This document shows positions 14,101 through 27,600 of a DNA stretch of 64,000 nucleotides, in pieces. How positions within the stretch are numbered: position 1 is the first letter of the stretch; every line of letters starts with the position of its first letter. The stretch is taken from NCBI GenBank assembly GCA_033063855.1, contig CP093829.1, positions 1,436,243 to 1,500,242 on the forward strand. The letters are read 5' to 3'. The notes below the pieces were generated by a model. That model saw only the letters and a program-made list of their open reading frames with translations. It was not told the DNA's origin and did not search any database. This DNA comes from Smittia aterrima. Lineage: Eukaryota; Arthropoda; Insecta; Diptera; Chironomidae. Position numbers and translations under genes: made by a program.

Positions 14101-15040
14101 ACTTCGAGCTAGATTTGCGTGACGAAGACGACGAGTTACTGCTAGATTTTTTATGTTTACTTTTATCTTTTTCATTATCGGATTTAGATTTTGAATCTAC
14201 CGACGATGACCGTGAAACCTTGGGATCTTTTTCATCTGCGCTTGGACTCAGCGAACGTTTTAATGAGAGCAACAACTTCCCACTCCCTTCTTTATTGCTA
14301 ATTTTGTACTTCACGTTTTCTTTCGCTTGCTTCTTTGACTCGTCCTCGGATTTCGCATCCGACACTTGACCATTGACAGAATCACTTGAATTATCAACAA
14401 CGTTGTTGTTCTCAGCCACACCATTTACTCCATTGGTGTGGACTTGAGCTGCATTAAGTTGCTGCTTTTCCTGTTGAGCAATTTTCAACCACTGTTCGAC
14501 TAACTTAGACGCCAAAAGTTTAACAGTTTGATCATGACATGTCACCGAAAGATTTTTCACAATTTTAGGTGTATGATTAGATTTCAAACGATTCCCGTCC
14601 ACAGGACATAGCAAAAGCATTTCAAGAATCTCCTTAACAAATGCCCAGTTTATAGAAATGTTGCCGTCACTCAGCCAATTGTGTACCAAGTTCCAGCCTC
14701 CAGCAGCCATAAATTCACCTAGTAAGTCCGTTTCTGTACATTTTAATATCTGAATGTAGATACATTTTGAGACCAACTTCTTGCTATATTTTTCCATTAA
14801 GCTGTGAATAGAAATTTAAGTGTGTTAGTAATCTCGTCGTTAGAAATAATGTGATGTGAGTTTGAGACACTTACTTTGCAAGTCGTATGACTTCTTGTGG
14901 ACTTTTAATTCCTCCGTTTGGAGCTAGTAATGGTGTAAGACAGACCAATAATTGTTGTGGGTCGATTCGTGGCTGAGGAAGAAAAGAAAATTTGGTAAAA
15001 AAAATGATCAATAAAATTAGGAAATATTTCTTCTTACCAT
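11200..15040 (-). CDS. PNUTS: PNUTS (PPP1R10), nuclear protein phosphatase 1 targeting subunit
   Basis: The exons are 15040-15038, 14972-14875, 14801-13474 and 12521-11200, 2751 nt, 916 aa, in frame. The ATG is the last codon of its exon, and exon 2 continues with PRIDPQQLL, matching the PIDP-like start of vertebrate PNUTS. A TFIIS-N/LW-type helical domain covers about residues 40-125 (CIYIQILKCTETDLL...GGWNLVHNWL). A long Ser/Lys low-complexity stretch follows. The PP1-docking region has RPIRW (an RVxF variant, about residues 625-629) and then RYFELDETER, the PNUTS hallmark. The C-terminus has a CCCH finger (C-x8-C-x5-C-x3-H: ICNQFQKTGFCRNKSCPYVH). The protein places PP1 on chromatin and RNA polymerase II, where it acts in transcription termination and chromosome decondensation. 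The stop directly follows the finger. Confidence 0.93.
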
Positions 15041-16497
15041 TTTTATTTGAGATCCCTAATACGAGATATAATATAACAGCTGATATCTGGAATGGAAGAA
15101 GAAAACACGTTAGTCTCTCGCTTGAAATAGCGCACGGCAAAAAACTTAAAATCTAGAAGGCGACGCAATCGAAAAATAAATCTAATACTTCATTCGACTT
15201 TCACTTTATCATGTAAATTAATTAACTAACAACCAATCTCTTTGATGATGTCCTTGATATTTCGTCCGAAGCGATTCGAATTGACTATTTAACTTATTCG
15301 TGAACTCTCTCGCTATATCAAATTATAAACTTTTCGTCTTTAACTTTCATGACTCATCGACTGCTGCGTAATAAACTTTAATTCTTATCGGGATCATTCA
15401 CAAACTATTTAAAAATATCTAATGAGCAGCTGAGATGTCGACAACAGCACTTTTCTTATGTTTTAATTTGTCTCGAGACGAGAAAATCGATAAAATGTTA
15501 AGTAAAAAATAAAATGGCGTCAACCTTTCAGCGATGGATTTTTTTCTCGGCGATTTCCAGCGATTCTACGCAGAGTTTTGAGGAAATTTCATCGACAAAC
15601 GAATTATACGAGTCTTTATTTGAGATAATTTTAATTCAATTTAATTTTTTATGTCCTCTATCCTGTTGAAAAAATGATTCTTTTCCGGAGCTAAATTCAA
15701 AACATCTTGATTGAACGACGACTTCAGTTGAACTGAATTGAAATATGTTGAGCCCCTTGATTTTAAAGGGGGAGTGCTAAGTAGTTTTTAGAAAATTTAT
15801 TTCTTGGAATATTTTACGAATGCATATCACTTCAAGCCTTAGAAGATATTTAGGATATCAATTCAATCAGCAAGATATTAAAAATAATTTTTAAAACAAC
15901 ACCAAAAATATTTTTTATCTAAATTAAATCACATTTCTTCAAGTTTTCTCTAAATCTTCAACTTATTTGGATTCTTTAATAGTTTACCTCTTCAAACGTT
16001 TTGTTTCTATTTCCTGACAATGAGAAATAAAGTTAAATTATTACTTTCTTGCTTTTTCGATTTTTCGTGTGAGTTTTGAACTTGCAGCTACGACACCCTT
16101 CGCAACTTCGAATCTCAAAAGTTCGTTAAAAAATAAAGAAATGGAAATCAACAAAAACAAAAAATTCAATGTCATCTTTCTGTCTTATCAAATTAAAAAT
16201 TAGCTCAGAAACGCGGTTCCTCTCATTATTTTTTATCAGTCTGAAAACAAATTAAAACGTGACATCACATTTTATTCGTTTTAATCGAGATTCAGTCATT
16301 TAAAAGCAACAGCGAGACATGCGCGCCTTTTGCCAAAGCAGCCAAAGTACAAAAAAACAACAAAGCGTTCAGATTGATTTTTCATCCTCTGAACAACTAG
16401 TCTCAGAATGGTTGTGAATAATTAAGTTCTGTTTTATTTAGAACGTGAGTTGTGCAAGTGTCCAGTGATTTAAAAGGGAACAATAAAAAGACGAGCG
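15041..16497. other. Divergent intergenic region between PNUTS (-) and the micropeptide/capu unit (+)
   Basis: The 5' UTR and promoter of PNUTS must be here, because its start codon sits in a short first exon. The region is AT-rich, no ORF is worth calling, and no clear TATA motif was found. Confidence 0.5.
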
Positions 16498-16685
16498 ATG
16501 AAGGATTTCGATAAAGACGAAGATGATAAGAAGAAAGAGCGACAGAAAAAGGTTTTTAAGAAGATTCATTTAATGTATGTAGACACTTCTTATCTCACAA
16601 CTTTTTCTTGTTACAGAAAAGCTCATCCGACTTTAAACTTCTGCTAATCGCAGTGTTCTTTTGGGTCTTCAATCCCAAGAAATAA
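16498..16685 (+). CDS. 40-residue charged micropeptide with hydrophobic C-terminal tail
   Basis: ATG at 16498. Exon 1 is 16498-16551, the intron is 16552-16616 (65 nt, acceptor TTGTTACAG), and exon 2 is 16617-16685 ending in TAA. The first 22 residues are almost all Lys, Asp, Glu, Arg and Ser (starting MKDFDKDEDDKKKERQ). They are followed by a hydrophobic stretch, LLLIAVFFWVF, and a short NPKK end. That layout suggests a tail-anchored or peripheral membrane peptide; I do not recognise a family. The stop is 147 nt before the capu start on the same strand, so it could be a separate gene or an upstream ORF in the capu leader. The donor GTTTTT is weak, so the splice is not certain. Confidence 0.45.
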
Positions 16686-16832
16686 TTTTTCCGAATCCTA
16701 TCAAATGTAGACTCCAATCCAAACTTCTTTTAGAAGATTATATGATTTGTTAGTGAAGTTTATTTTTATGTTGTTAATCCCCCAAAATATTTATATCGTT
16801 GATAATTAAAGAGTTTATTAAGTGAATAAGAA

Positions 16833-19800
16833 ATGGGATCAGCATTCAGTTCAAATGAGTTCGACGATGGACAACATCATGTCTCAACAACATCAGCTCG
16901 AGTCAGAAAATCCAAAAGGTTGATGGAGAAATTTCGAAGTCGTCAGTCATCGAGATCAGATGAAGTGCCTCAGACGTCGGATGCCATTGACCTAGTTATA
17001 AATCATGTTGCGCAAAATCAACGCGAAGGGGAAATCAGGGATCATTCATGTTCAACAGCTGATCCTGGTGAGTGTAAACAAGTTGTTTGATGAGTGTGGG
17101 TAGTTTGTTGACTTCATTTAATTATTTTGTTGCACATCCCCAACTGCAACATGCTCATATAAACTTTTATTCTCTCTCGATGACCGCGAAACTGTTTTAG
17201 ACCAAGTCAAAGTAGAAATGAGAGAAGACGAGGAATTGGCGATAAACAAAAGCGATTCCGACAATACACAAGCAAAGCCAAAACCAGTTTTGGAGGAAGA
17301 CCGGCGTGATGCAACGCACACCAGTGAAACAGAGTCAACAAAGCACAACGCAGACAAAGCAGTCGTCAGTTATAATTCAACCGCGACCGATGAAACATCT
17401 CGCTTACAAGAGTTCCGAAAACAGTTTCGTGAAAGTTCTGATAAAAGTCTTAAACTTAATGTTGAAGACTGTCCAATAATACTCGAGACAGATCCTTGGA
17501 GAACAGAAAATTATTGGACGAGCTCAACTGCAGCGGAAGATTGTGGTAATAGTCAATTATGTAGCTCTCCATCTTTAATTTCACTTCAATGTTCTCCATA
17601 CGTGTTCAGTTCTTTTTCTCGCGGAAGACGAGATCGCAGTTCAAAAACCTGTTTACGATTCTTTACTTTTCTTTCACCTTCGATCGATCGAAGCATCTGG
17701 GTCACTTGTTGATTCGTAAACACAACAACTTCCCGGGCTCATTATGTCATGGATAAATTTATCTTCGAGACCCTTTTCCGCGCGCAGTGCAATGAATTGA
17801 TCAAATATGGAAATGAGAAAGTGAAAACAGTTTGTCCAACATTCGACCGATTACGCGCTCCCAGTGATGCAATTTATTGCTGTAGGCCCGAAAAATATCT
17901 TCTGTTGTTTTTGGAGATTGTGAAACTAGTTGTTGTCTACTTATCACTCTCTTTCGCCAACAGGAATTCCATCACATGGACATGATATTGTGATTCGAGA
18001 AGCTCCGATAACATCGAGCTCTGAATCAAGTTTCACAGACCCAGAATCGCCCACGAATAACTATAATCTGAAGATAACCAAACTAGAGCAACTCAGTTTT
18101 ATTGGTGATTTGCAAACGTTACAAGTTGTTAGGAATGAAGCAATAAGTGTCGAAGGTTTTCCAACAGAAGATATGCCGATTGTTAAGAAAAGTTCGCCTG
18201 AGAATGGCCACGACAAAGGAATCTTCAGCGTATCGAGGATCAAGAAAGTTGAACTCTCGGAAATACCGCTCACGACTGATATTTGCCAAACACGTAAGTT
18301 CCGTTAGAACGGTGAGAAGAAATAAAACTTCTCACATTCTTGCTGTGCGAAACTCGTTCAATGTTAATCACTGCATGACCTTCTCCGTGTCGCTCCAGCT
18401 CTAATGATTTAATTAACAAACCTTTTATGCAATTCGCAGCGCCGTCAGAACAACAGACCGTAACAGCACCAACACAAACGTCTAAAGCAACGAATGGCAG
18501 CGGAAAGGTTCTACATCGAGTTATTGCTCTAACAGCAGCAAGTCAAACCGATAATCTTAACGGAAAGCCATCGTCAAAGTCATCTCCACCGAATGTTCCT
18601 GAAAAGTTGCGATTCTCCGCTTTCGAGAAGTTTGAAGGTAAGTTTGAATTGTCTGTCAATGTCGTAAAAGAAATTAAGTAGAATAGTCAAGTCGGTTGTT
18701 ATTATGATCCACAATTCCTGATAAAAAGTTGCCTGCTATAAATTCAGCAATCGAGCCACAAAATTAAGTGCAAGGTTTATCAAGATTCCAGAGCCGAAAT
18801 TTTCAATTAGTTTATTGACTTTATCTTTCTTGGAACTAGCAGCTCGCGAATCCCTGAAATCAGTTTGTAAATGTGTAGTTCAAGATAAGATTACGAGTGG
18901 TAGGAGTTTTGTTGTGGCGACAGAAGCATTCAGTTGCGAATTGTGCCTTTAACCGTCAGTACATGCTTCAAATTACCTATCGCGATGAAACGTATTTGAA
19001 ACTTAATTCGGTGATGACGTTGAGGCATTCTCGAAAGCGAGATAAAGTTTATTTCAAGAAACTGTTCTACTTGCGGAACTTTCTTAATTTACTTAGAACT
19101 TATCGAATTTATTTAAGTTGGAAGTACAGAAAGAGAGTGACGAAAGCTTTAGAATGGAATGAAAGACCTGCGATCAAATGGAGACAAATCGAATTTAAAT
19201 GGAATTCGATATTCGATCAACCAGAAATTGTTTCGACAGTGATTTGTCGCTTCCATCAATGTCAGCTGATATTGTCTTCGGTTATCAAATCACCACGCGT
19301 ACTTTCCTTTGATGTTACGCCGATTGATAAAGAACTTCACATTTTTTCTGGGCGCGAAAAGTTGCGTCGGAATTGTTTGATTGTTTGCGAAGGTGGAAGT
19401 GTCTCCGACGATGATGATTATTCATTTTATTTGTTTTATTGTGAGATGAATGACTTTGGTTGTTCAATTTCACTAATTTCTTCTTCTTTTTTTTCAGGTC
19501 AAATGCTGATGAATTGGTTTGCACAATCACTTCAATCAATCACAGGTTCCGGAACGCCATCGTTGAACGAAACTGATTTGGGCTCTCTTACGCTCAAATG
19601 TTGTCAGAACTTGCTAATTGCTGGGGTTATTAGACAGCTTGATGCGTCGTCACCTAGTGTTGATACATTTAAGGTGAGTGATGATTCTCAAGCTTAAAAA
19701 ACAAACTTAAATTGCTCGTTATGTTTTAGCCTAATTCAACATATCAATGGACGCACAAAGATCCATTAACAGCAATTCAATCACCGCCAGGCAAGCTCGA

Positions 19801-22732
19801 ACCGTCAAAAGCATGGCCACATTTACTGGAAAAGAAAACAAGTCCAAAGAGTCGAGAGGGGGAATCGAAAATACCAAAACTTTTATCGTCAACACCAAAA
19901 GCTCGAATTCAACTTGTTTCCAGTTTAATTTCGATGCATGATCAACCGTCGCTCACTCTTCTCAATGGAACTGAGACTGATCACAATAAAATCAACGAGC
20001 TTAAGATGAAGATGACAAAGTGCGAGACAATTCAAGAAATGTTCCTGCTAATCAAAAGCTTTCTCAACGAGTACAGCATGCACTCATCCGAGTCGAGTTC
20101 AAACAGCGGAATATTTTCCAATTCCACTCTCAATGGAACTGATTCGACTATTTTTGATCGAAGTCTAGAGACAACTGTTTTCAACGTCTTAAGTCAGAGA
20201 CCACAAGCTAAGGCTTCTACACCAGTCAAGGCAAGAACACCAATCAAGTCTCGAACATCTCCAAGTACTCCAACCGGAACAACAATTCGCTCCGACCTGA
20301 AGCAATCCCGTTTTAGAAGAAATCTCTCAGTCGACTCGGTAAACACTGCATCTTCACCTCCAAAACCTTCTGAAGCTTTAAATGGCAGTGGATGTAGACG
20401 ATGTGCTCAACTCCTAACGTCTCCAAAGAGAACGACTGATAAAAAGCGAATGGTCGACAAAGCAACAGTGATGGAAGTTGATCCGATTGTATTCCCCAAA
20501 GCTCCCGAACTTATTTCCATCGAGACGCAGACTGATATTGAAACTGAAATCGTTGAAGAAAAGAAGAATTCAACAGCGCCAGCCCCTGCCCCTCCTTGTC
20601 CGCCCCCGCCTCCAATGATGATGCCGCCATTGCCTCCTCCCTTGCCAATTCCAAATGCCCCAGGCATTCCAGGTGAGTCTCGCCAATGATTTCCAAAATA
20701 ATTTTTATTTTATTAACAATTTAATTTTAGGGCCGCCGCCCCCTCCTTTGCCAAGCAATGGCATTCCAGCTCCTCCCAGTTTGTCTTCAGCAGCTTTGCC
20801 AATGCCACTTCCGCCTCCTGGCAGTTGGAATACAGGTCCAGGTAAATTATACTCGCAAAATCCATCGAACTCATCATCATCCTCAGCGGCTAACGGAAAA
20901 CCCAAACCTTTGCCCTTGATACCAGCTTCAGAGTTCTATCTGATGAATAGTGAGTCAAAGTCAAGTTCATGCCAATTGGTCTCTTATCAGTTTAATCTTC
21001 TTTTACTTTCTTGTTTTCGTTCTTTACGGGCACTAGCGCACGATGAATTTCTGTCTTCTAAAGAAATCTTTTGAAATGAGTAGATTACGATTTGTAGTTA
21101 GTTGGTACATTGGTTCACTTTATTTTAGCAATTTTTTGTACAAAACATTTTCATTATTTTCACAACTTTGTGTTCGATTCGGTTCAGTTTCATAAGAACC
21201 GAAGCGTATCTTTGATCTTTTTATTAACATTTTATGATTTCGTAGCACTTCGAAAGAATGCAGTCAACCCGCCGAAGCCAATGAAACCTCTCTATTGGAC
21301 GAGAATAGTCGCGCCAATTAAGTCATCGGACACGGTTGACGGGCCAGCTTCAATTTCCCCAGATGAGAAGAAAGAAACTGAGGACGAAGAAGAATTGTGG
21401 ACAGCGATTGATGAGACAAAATTAGACAATATCGATGAATTTACTGAACTTTTCTCGAGGCAAGGCGTCGTTCCTAAAGCAAAGACATCAGCGCCAGTCC
21501 CGAAAATTAAAGCAATCAAAGTACTCGACAGTAAGAGATCGCAAAACGTGGGAATTTTCGTTCGTAGCATTCACGTTGACTTCGCTGAGATCGAGCACGC
21601 GATTTATCATTGCGACACATCAGTCGTCAACCTCGAAACATTGCAACATATCATGGAGATTAAAGCATCAAACGAGGAGCTTGTGATGATTAAAGAAGCG
21701 ATATCAGCTCATACCGAAAATTCTCCTCCATTGGACGCACCTGAAAACTTTCTGCTCAGAATTTCACAAGTCTCAGCGTCTTCTGAAAGAATTTCTTGTA
21801 TCGTCTTCCATGAAGAGTTTTTGGAGCAGTGCAACATCATCTTACGAAAGCTCTTGACAGTCAAAAATGTCTGTGAGTTCCTTCTCGACAATGAAGGATT
21901 GAAAGAAGTGTTCTCAATTATTTTGACACTCGGCAATTTTATGAATGGAGGAAATCGTCAAAGAGGACAAGCCGATGGATTTGGGTTGGAAATTCTCGGG
22001 AAACTTAAAGATGTGAAATCTAAAGATCCGAAGATAACGCTGCTTCACTTCATCGTGAAAACTTACATCGAACGATGTCGAAAAAGTGGCTGCAGTATCA
22101 ATGATTTAGTTTTACCGGTTCCTGATCCAAATGATATCGATAAAACTCTTTCGTTTGATTTCGAAGAGTGCAAACAGCAATTGAATGCGCTGAAGACGAA
22201 AGTTGAAGGTGAGAACTTTTTAATTTCAAAATAAAAATTTTAATTAAATTTTAAATTTTCCTAGATTGCAAAAAAATATCGGAGAAGGTAGTCGCTGAGT
22301 CAGCTGAAGAGTTTGTCCAACCATTTAAAGAAAAGATGGAAATTTTCATCGAGATGGCGTTACAGAAGATTGGCCGTCGCTTCCAGAAGCTCGAAGAGTG
22401 TCATGGAGTCTTCATAAAGACGATCAAATTCTACAAGTTCACTCCAAAGAAAGGAACACTCGAAGAAACGGGACCACCACAATTCTTTGAGTATTGGACA
22501 TCGTTCACAAGCGATTTCAATGACATCTTCAAGAAAGAAGTTCTCATTCTCACGAACGAACTGTAAGGCGACCTAAAACTGCGGTTTCATTAAAATTAAT
22601 TAACACATTTTTCTCCCAAACCACAATAGCTACAAGAAGACTCGTCAGGTGACTAAACCACAATCAAAACCGACAACTGGTGAAAACAATCTGAAAGCAC
22701 GAATCAACCGCTTGAAGAGTCGCCATAATTGA
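16833..22732 (+). CDS. capu: Cappuccino/FMN-type formin, actin nucleator
   Basis: There are ten exons: 16833-17067, 17201-17545, 17964-18293, 18440-18637, 19498-19673, 19730-20672, 20731-20949, 21246-22208, 22265-22562 and 22630-22732. They total 3810 nt, 1269 aa, and all junctions are in frame. The N-terminus MGSAFSS is a candidate myristoylation signal. The middle is Ser/Thr-rich and low in order. FH1 proline runs lie at about residues 725-780, across the exon 6/7 junction. FH2 begins at about residue 820 with PPKPMKPLYWTRI, and the GNFMNGGNRQRGQADGFGLE core motif is intact. The tail ends in a basic segment (LKARINRLKSRHN) resembling the FMN/Capu tail that binds Spire and actin. FMN-family formins build actin meshes, for example in the oocyte. 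FHOD and Daam were considered, but the FH2 start and the tail fit Capu/FMN best. Confidence 0.9.
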
Positions 22733-23065
22733 GCTGCTCATCTTTTATTTAAATTGTAAATGTATGCTCCAACTTTTAAATCCAAAATAATTTTTAAGAT
22801 GAAAGAAAAGTTTTTAATTTAATTAAAATAAGTTTTTAAAAGTCACGAACTTCCTTCCTAGGATTAAGTTTAATCCCCTCACCTCCCACTGAGTTTTATC
22901 TCAGTTTTGCCTTTCACAAGTACACGAATTGAATCGAAGATCAAAGTAGCTTAGATGACTGTTGACCAATAAAGACGACAGGGTAATCAAATTGAAGTTG
23001 GCTTTGTCATAATTTGTCATTTAAAATTATTTCAGAAATTTCCAGTTAGATTGAAATTAATTGCA
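22733..23065 (+). other. capu 3' UTR and short spacer
   Basis: AATAAA at 22968-22973 is a likely capu poly(A) signal. The next gene begins less than 100 nt later on the same strand. Confidence 0.55.
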
Positions 23066-23758
23066 ATGATGAATAAAATAATTGAAGCTGAAGAGCGTGT
23101 TCGAAGCCAAATGGAAGAGGATGCACGCAAAGCTGCAGAAAAAGCTGTCAGAGCTGCTAAGCGTGCAGAAAATTACAAAATTGCTCAAGATCAACTTCAT
23201 CAAGAATTGTTGATTGAAAACACGGATATCGCAAAGGAGTTGATGTTCACAGGAATGAAGTTACGCTCGCCGAATGGTAAGAACTAAGAAAGACATTTCT
23301 TCTCAAGTTCATCACATTTCTCTTAACGAAGAACGAGTTCGAATGGCACAATGGCTAATGAAACTGTCAGAAATGCAACCGAAAGACAAGAGCGGTCGAA
23401 GAGAGTTATTTATAGGCAATCAGTATCTGAACTATCTGCGAGTGACGCTTCAAGGAGATTATCAAGTCCTTACGAAGCCTTTCAATGTCACACCGCCTGA
23501 CAATCTCATTCACTTGGAAGAATGTCTTGCAAACAAAGTCGTCGATGCAATTCCCGAGCTGCCTCGTGCTGGTGAGAAAGAAAATTTAATTTAGTCCTTA
23601 ATGCTCTTAGGGTTTCCTTCGAAGGTCCATTGCAACCTGTTCTTTGTCACAAATCCGAAAACGACCGAGCTTTCATGTGCGTGAAACAAACTGCTGACAA
23701 AGGAATTCTCGTTTATATGGCTTGTGCTCCTGATAGCAGCGCAATAAAACATCCTTGA
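23066..23758 (+). CDS. Unrecognised 194-residue protein with N-terminal coiled coil
   Basis: Exons are 23066-23276, 23332-23571 and 23625-23758 (585 nt), with two short introns of 55 and 53 nt in frame. ATG codons at 23066 and 23069 open a helical, Ala/Glu/Arg/Lys-rich coiled coil of about 50 residues (ARKAAEKAVRAAKRAENY). A compact part follows with RMAQWLMKLSEMQ, RRELFIGNQYLNYLRVTLQG and a C-terminal CVKQTADKGILVYMACAPD. The last intron has two possible acceptors. The second, giving GPLQPVLCHKSE, keeps a longer and more protein-like frame than the first, which meets an early stop. I do not recognise a family. There is no signal peptide or membrane segment, so it is probably intracellular. 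Confidence 0.6.
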
Positions 23759-24683
23759 AATTATTTTTTTTTTGCCAAAGATTAAAAACATTACAAACGC
23801 GCTGGGAAAGTTGTCATTTTTATTTAGCGACAGCAATGAGATTAATTGGTATTACTACACGAGCCAGCTCATCGTGAGCTTAAAGCTTATTCATTGAATG
23901 GAATGATGACTGGAATAAAAAGCGATTTCAATTTTAGTTCAATTCAATTTTATTTCAGATTATTTCCATAATTCAGTGATCATCAGAGATTTAATTAACT
24001 TCAAATATGTTATCTTGTGGTTTCCGGGTCATCGACATATAAAAATATATTTTCTTGTTAATGGTTTTACTTTTCATGGTTTCTCGTGCAGGAATTCGAA
24101 AGGACAGCAATTGTCGTCTACGACTCTTAACTATCATCTTTTGCAAAACACAAACCCTCACTTAAAACTACCAAATCTTTTACTTTTCTTTTGATGGAAA
24201 AATGTGGCGAGAGTAAAAGTCAAAATTCAGTAAAACTCTGCAAATGGAAATTCGTTTGTTGTCCCGTTTCTTCGTTTAATAAAAAAGCTTCGCTTTGGTC
24301 GCTAGAAGAGCTACCGAAAATTTATGGAATCCAGAGGGAGATAAAAATTTAATTAAAGTATATTTCTGTTGTCGTACGACGCCTCTTCGTTTTCTTTTCT
24401 CCTCTACCGGCTTCATAAATCTCTTTCCTCGCTCCACATTTTTTTCTTGATAATAAAATTTACCTTGTTAGTTTAGTTTCATGTTGTGCAACATTAGAGT
24501 TTTTTTTTCCTCATAATTCTCTAAATTTAGGTTGTTTCCGGTCTCCGTTCATGGAGCACCCGGCTCTAAAAAAACAAGAACGCTTTCGCGTTCATCCAAA
24601 GAAGACCCGTTTCATGTGTTTATAAAATTATGCAAGCTGTGCCGTGTAGGACTTCATTAACAAACATTGGAGTGCCTGTTCGA
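23759..24683. other. Convergent intergenic region
   Basis: This lies between the coiled-coil gene (+) and gene A (-). It is AT-rich and holds 3' UTR sequence of both; no coding exon was recognised. Confidence 0.6.
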
Positions 24684-27600
24684 TTAAATGGGAGGGAGAG
24701 AAAGAGAAGTTATTATGCAAGTTCTTGTAAGAAAGCACGGCAAAGCTGTACCATAATTGATAGCACCATTACCTGCTCCGAGTCCACCATCAGTTTTCTC
24801 GTTATCGTTCTGATCAAATTCGCAGTCAAAATATCGCGATTGGCATTCAACGCACCTTTTCGTGAGAGATAAACGAAGGTAATCAGTTGTAAATCGAAGA
24901 GATTATCGGACCGAACTCACCGACAAGTATCCGTCATCTTACAAGAAATGCCGCATTGCTTAGCAACTGCCTTATAAAGCTCCTTGCTCGATTTATACAA
25001 AATCTCAGGTCCTTTGGTTTCTGAATAATTCATCTGCTGTCCACCGCCATCCTCATATTGATTTGAATAATCATTATCTTGATATTGGTTTTGGCATTCA
25101 TTCGAGTACTCTTCAGAGCAATTGTTGTAGCTCTCGGGATTGTCACCGTTATCCATGCTACAGCGATCCGTTAAATCACCGCATCGATCATCGTAATCGC
25201 CTGAAAACATTTCGCAAAATTTCAGCTTTTGGAAATTCAATCTTTTTTTCTTCCTTTTTAGTGGATCAAATTGTCGAGAGAGATAGAGACAAAGAAGATT
25301 TGTTGGGAAACAATAAAGTTATAACAAGAAACACGCGCTTAAAAAATTCATGAGACCTTTTTACCCCCTCAACCCGATGAGACTATTGCGACAGCGCCTT
25401 ACCGTAATTTTCATTATCGTTTCCTCCCTCACTACAATTGCAAGAACTTCGATTACATTCCTCGGTACATTCGCTTCCATCAATTATTAAATTGTCGCGA
25501 ACTGGCGACGTTAGGCTCTGAACGTTGCTCGTTGTATATTCATTCATTTCGCTTAGCAAGTTGTTATTGCTGCCGTGGGATGTTGTATAAAAGCTATCGA
25601 CCAAGAGGTTCGTGTGGATCGTCGTCTGAATGTTGTTCTCCTTATCTAATGCCAGTAATTGATTCTGTTGAAAAAATGATGGCAAGCAAGCGAAAGGGAA
25701 AATAAATTTACGTTAATTGCGATTGATTTTTTATTCCTCCCTGCATGCACGAGTGAGAAAGCTTCTTACCTCTTTCATCACGTCGGAATACGACGGTGGC
25801 GGGCTTATCGGTATTTCTGATAGCTGCGGACTCGAATATCCTACGAGGACGATGATGATGTCGAAAGGCGAGAATAATAAAATTATTAGACAATAAAATC
25901 ACACAATATGCAAAGTTTATCATCACGATAAGCACGACACATGAACGCAGACGGCTCTGAAACAATAAAATCAACCATCGGCGTTCACATGAACCAAATA
26001 TTTATTCGTAAAATAGTTTCTTTTCCTCCTGCTTCGAGAATATGAACATTTATGAAACTTAATGTAACCATAGACATGTGAACACAACAAATAGACATTT
26101 TTACTATGTGATATCGGGTGGAAGAGATAAACTAAGTAAACAAATAGAAACTAAAAGTTTCAGCACTAAGAGAACGAAGAGCTTTTCATCCGTTGAGTTT
26201 GTTTAGCTCAAACAGATTTCGAATAAAAAGCCCTTGAAGCTAAATTCTCTTTCGTCCTTAAATGAAATTAAAGGGAGAAAACCAAATTCGGCACAACAAC
26301 AATTCAACATGACAACATGAAGTTCACAGCATTCAACCAAGTCGCTGAGGAGATGAAACATAAAACAAAAGCGACACAGAACATCGTCGCCGCTGAGAGT
26401 TTTGTTTGCTGAAGCTTTTTTTTTCTTTCTTCTTTTGCTCTCCGTCCTCTCGACGTTTCTCCGCTTTCTGCTGACACACAAAAGCTTATTGTGAATTCAT
26501 CATTTCGTTGTCATCATCCACCATGTGGCTGCGAAGAGGTTGCTTGAAGGATCACCCTGGCAATGTAATGGGTTATAAGCACTACGACACCAAAACAACC
26601 CCAGCGTTCCCCTCTTCAAAGAAAAGCTTTTATTTTCGACGATTTTTATTCCGAAATTTAATTTAATGCTCGACGATGATTTTCCGATTTCTTCATTGCT
26701 TCTTTGCAAAAGAAGGAAAGTAAAAATAATGGGAATCATCATTACCTATTACGGCGTGAAGATTGATTAGTCGATGAGGAATTCTTTTCAAGAAGGTTCA
26801 AGAATGTAACGAGTCGAGTTTGTTTCTATTTCTAAGAAAACTTTTCTTTTTCCTTTTCGTTCAGCGAGAGTGATTCGCTAGTTTGGAGAAAGAAACATTT
26901 CTTGGGGAATTTCCCTTCGATAAAGATGGATTGAGAGATATGTCTGAAAGTCCCGGAGGAGACGAGGAAAGTCGTGAGAGAGAAAAATCAATGAAGATTG
27001 AAAGGAGATATCGCTCAACTCCTTTTGTGATATTTGATGATCAAATCTCACTTGACTATTATCGCATTGAGGGCTGTTCGATTATACAGAAAAAAGCTTT
27101 TTAATCAACCTCGCTACTCGCTTTTGAGCGCAGCAGCTTCAATTTCCATTTCAAAAAGCAATTTCCTTCAAAGCTCTTCAATAAATCCCTATACTGTCGT
27201 TACTTGTGAAGCTTTCATTCCCCTTTATCCATCTAATTGACCCATTTTTCACGCTACGCCTTCAAGCCCAACTTGAAGCGATTATTACGAGAAGGAGATG
27301 AAGAAGAACTTTGATTGAAGAATCAGCAAAGCTTTCAGAGAAATGAGCAGCTCGAATTTTAATTCCACTTATGACAGTTTTAGTTCAGATTTTTCTTCTC
27401 TTTCATTTGCTGACTAATGATTATTCGTTTGAATAATGTCGAGCGAGAAGAGAGAGGGGGACAAGAGTGACTTTTAATTGGCCTTCTTGAAGAAAGAATA
27501 TCTCGAGAAGGAAAAATATGAAGCTTAATGAATTTCCTCAAATCGTCGCTAAGCTCAGTCGTTTTAATAACTGAATAGCTTCAGGGAAACGGAAGTCTTT

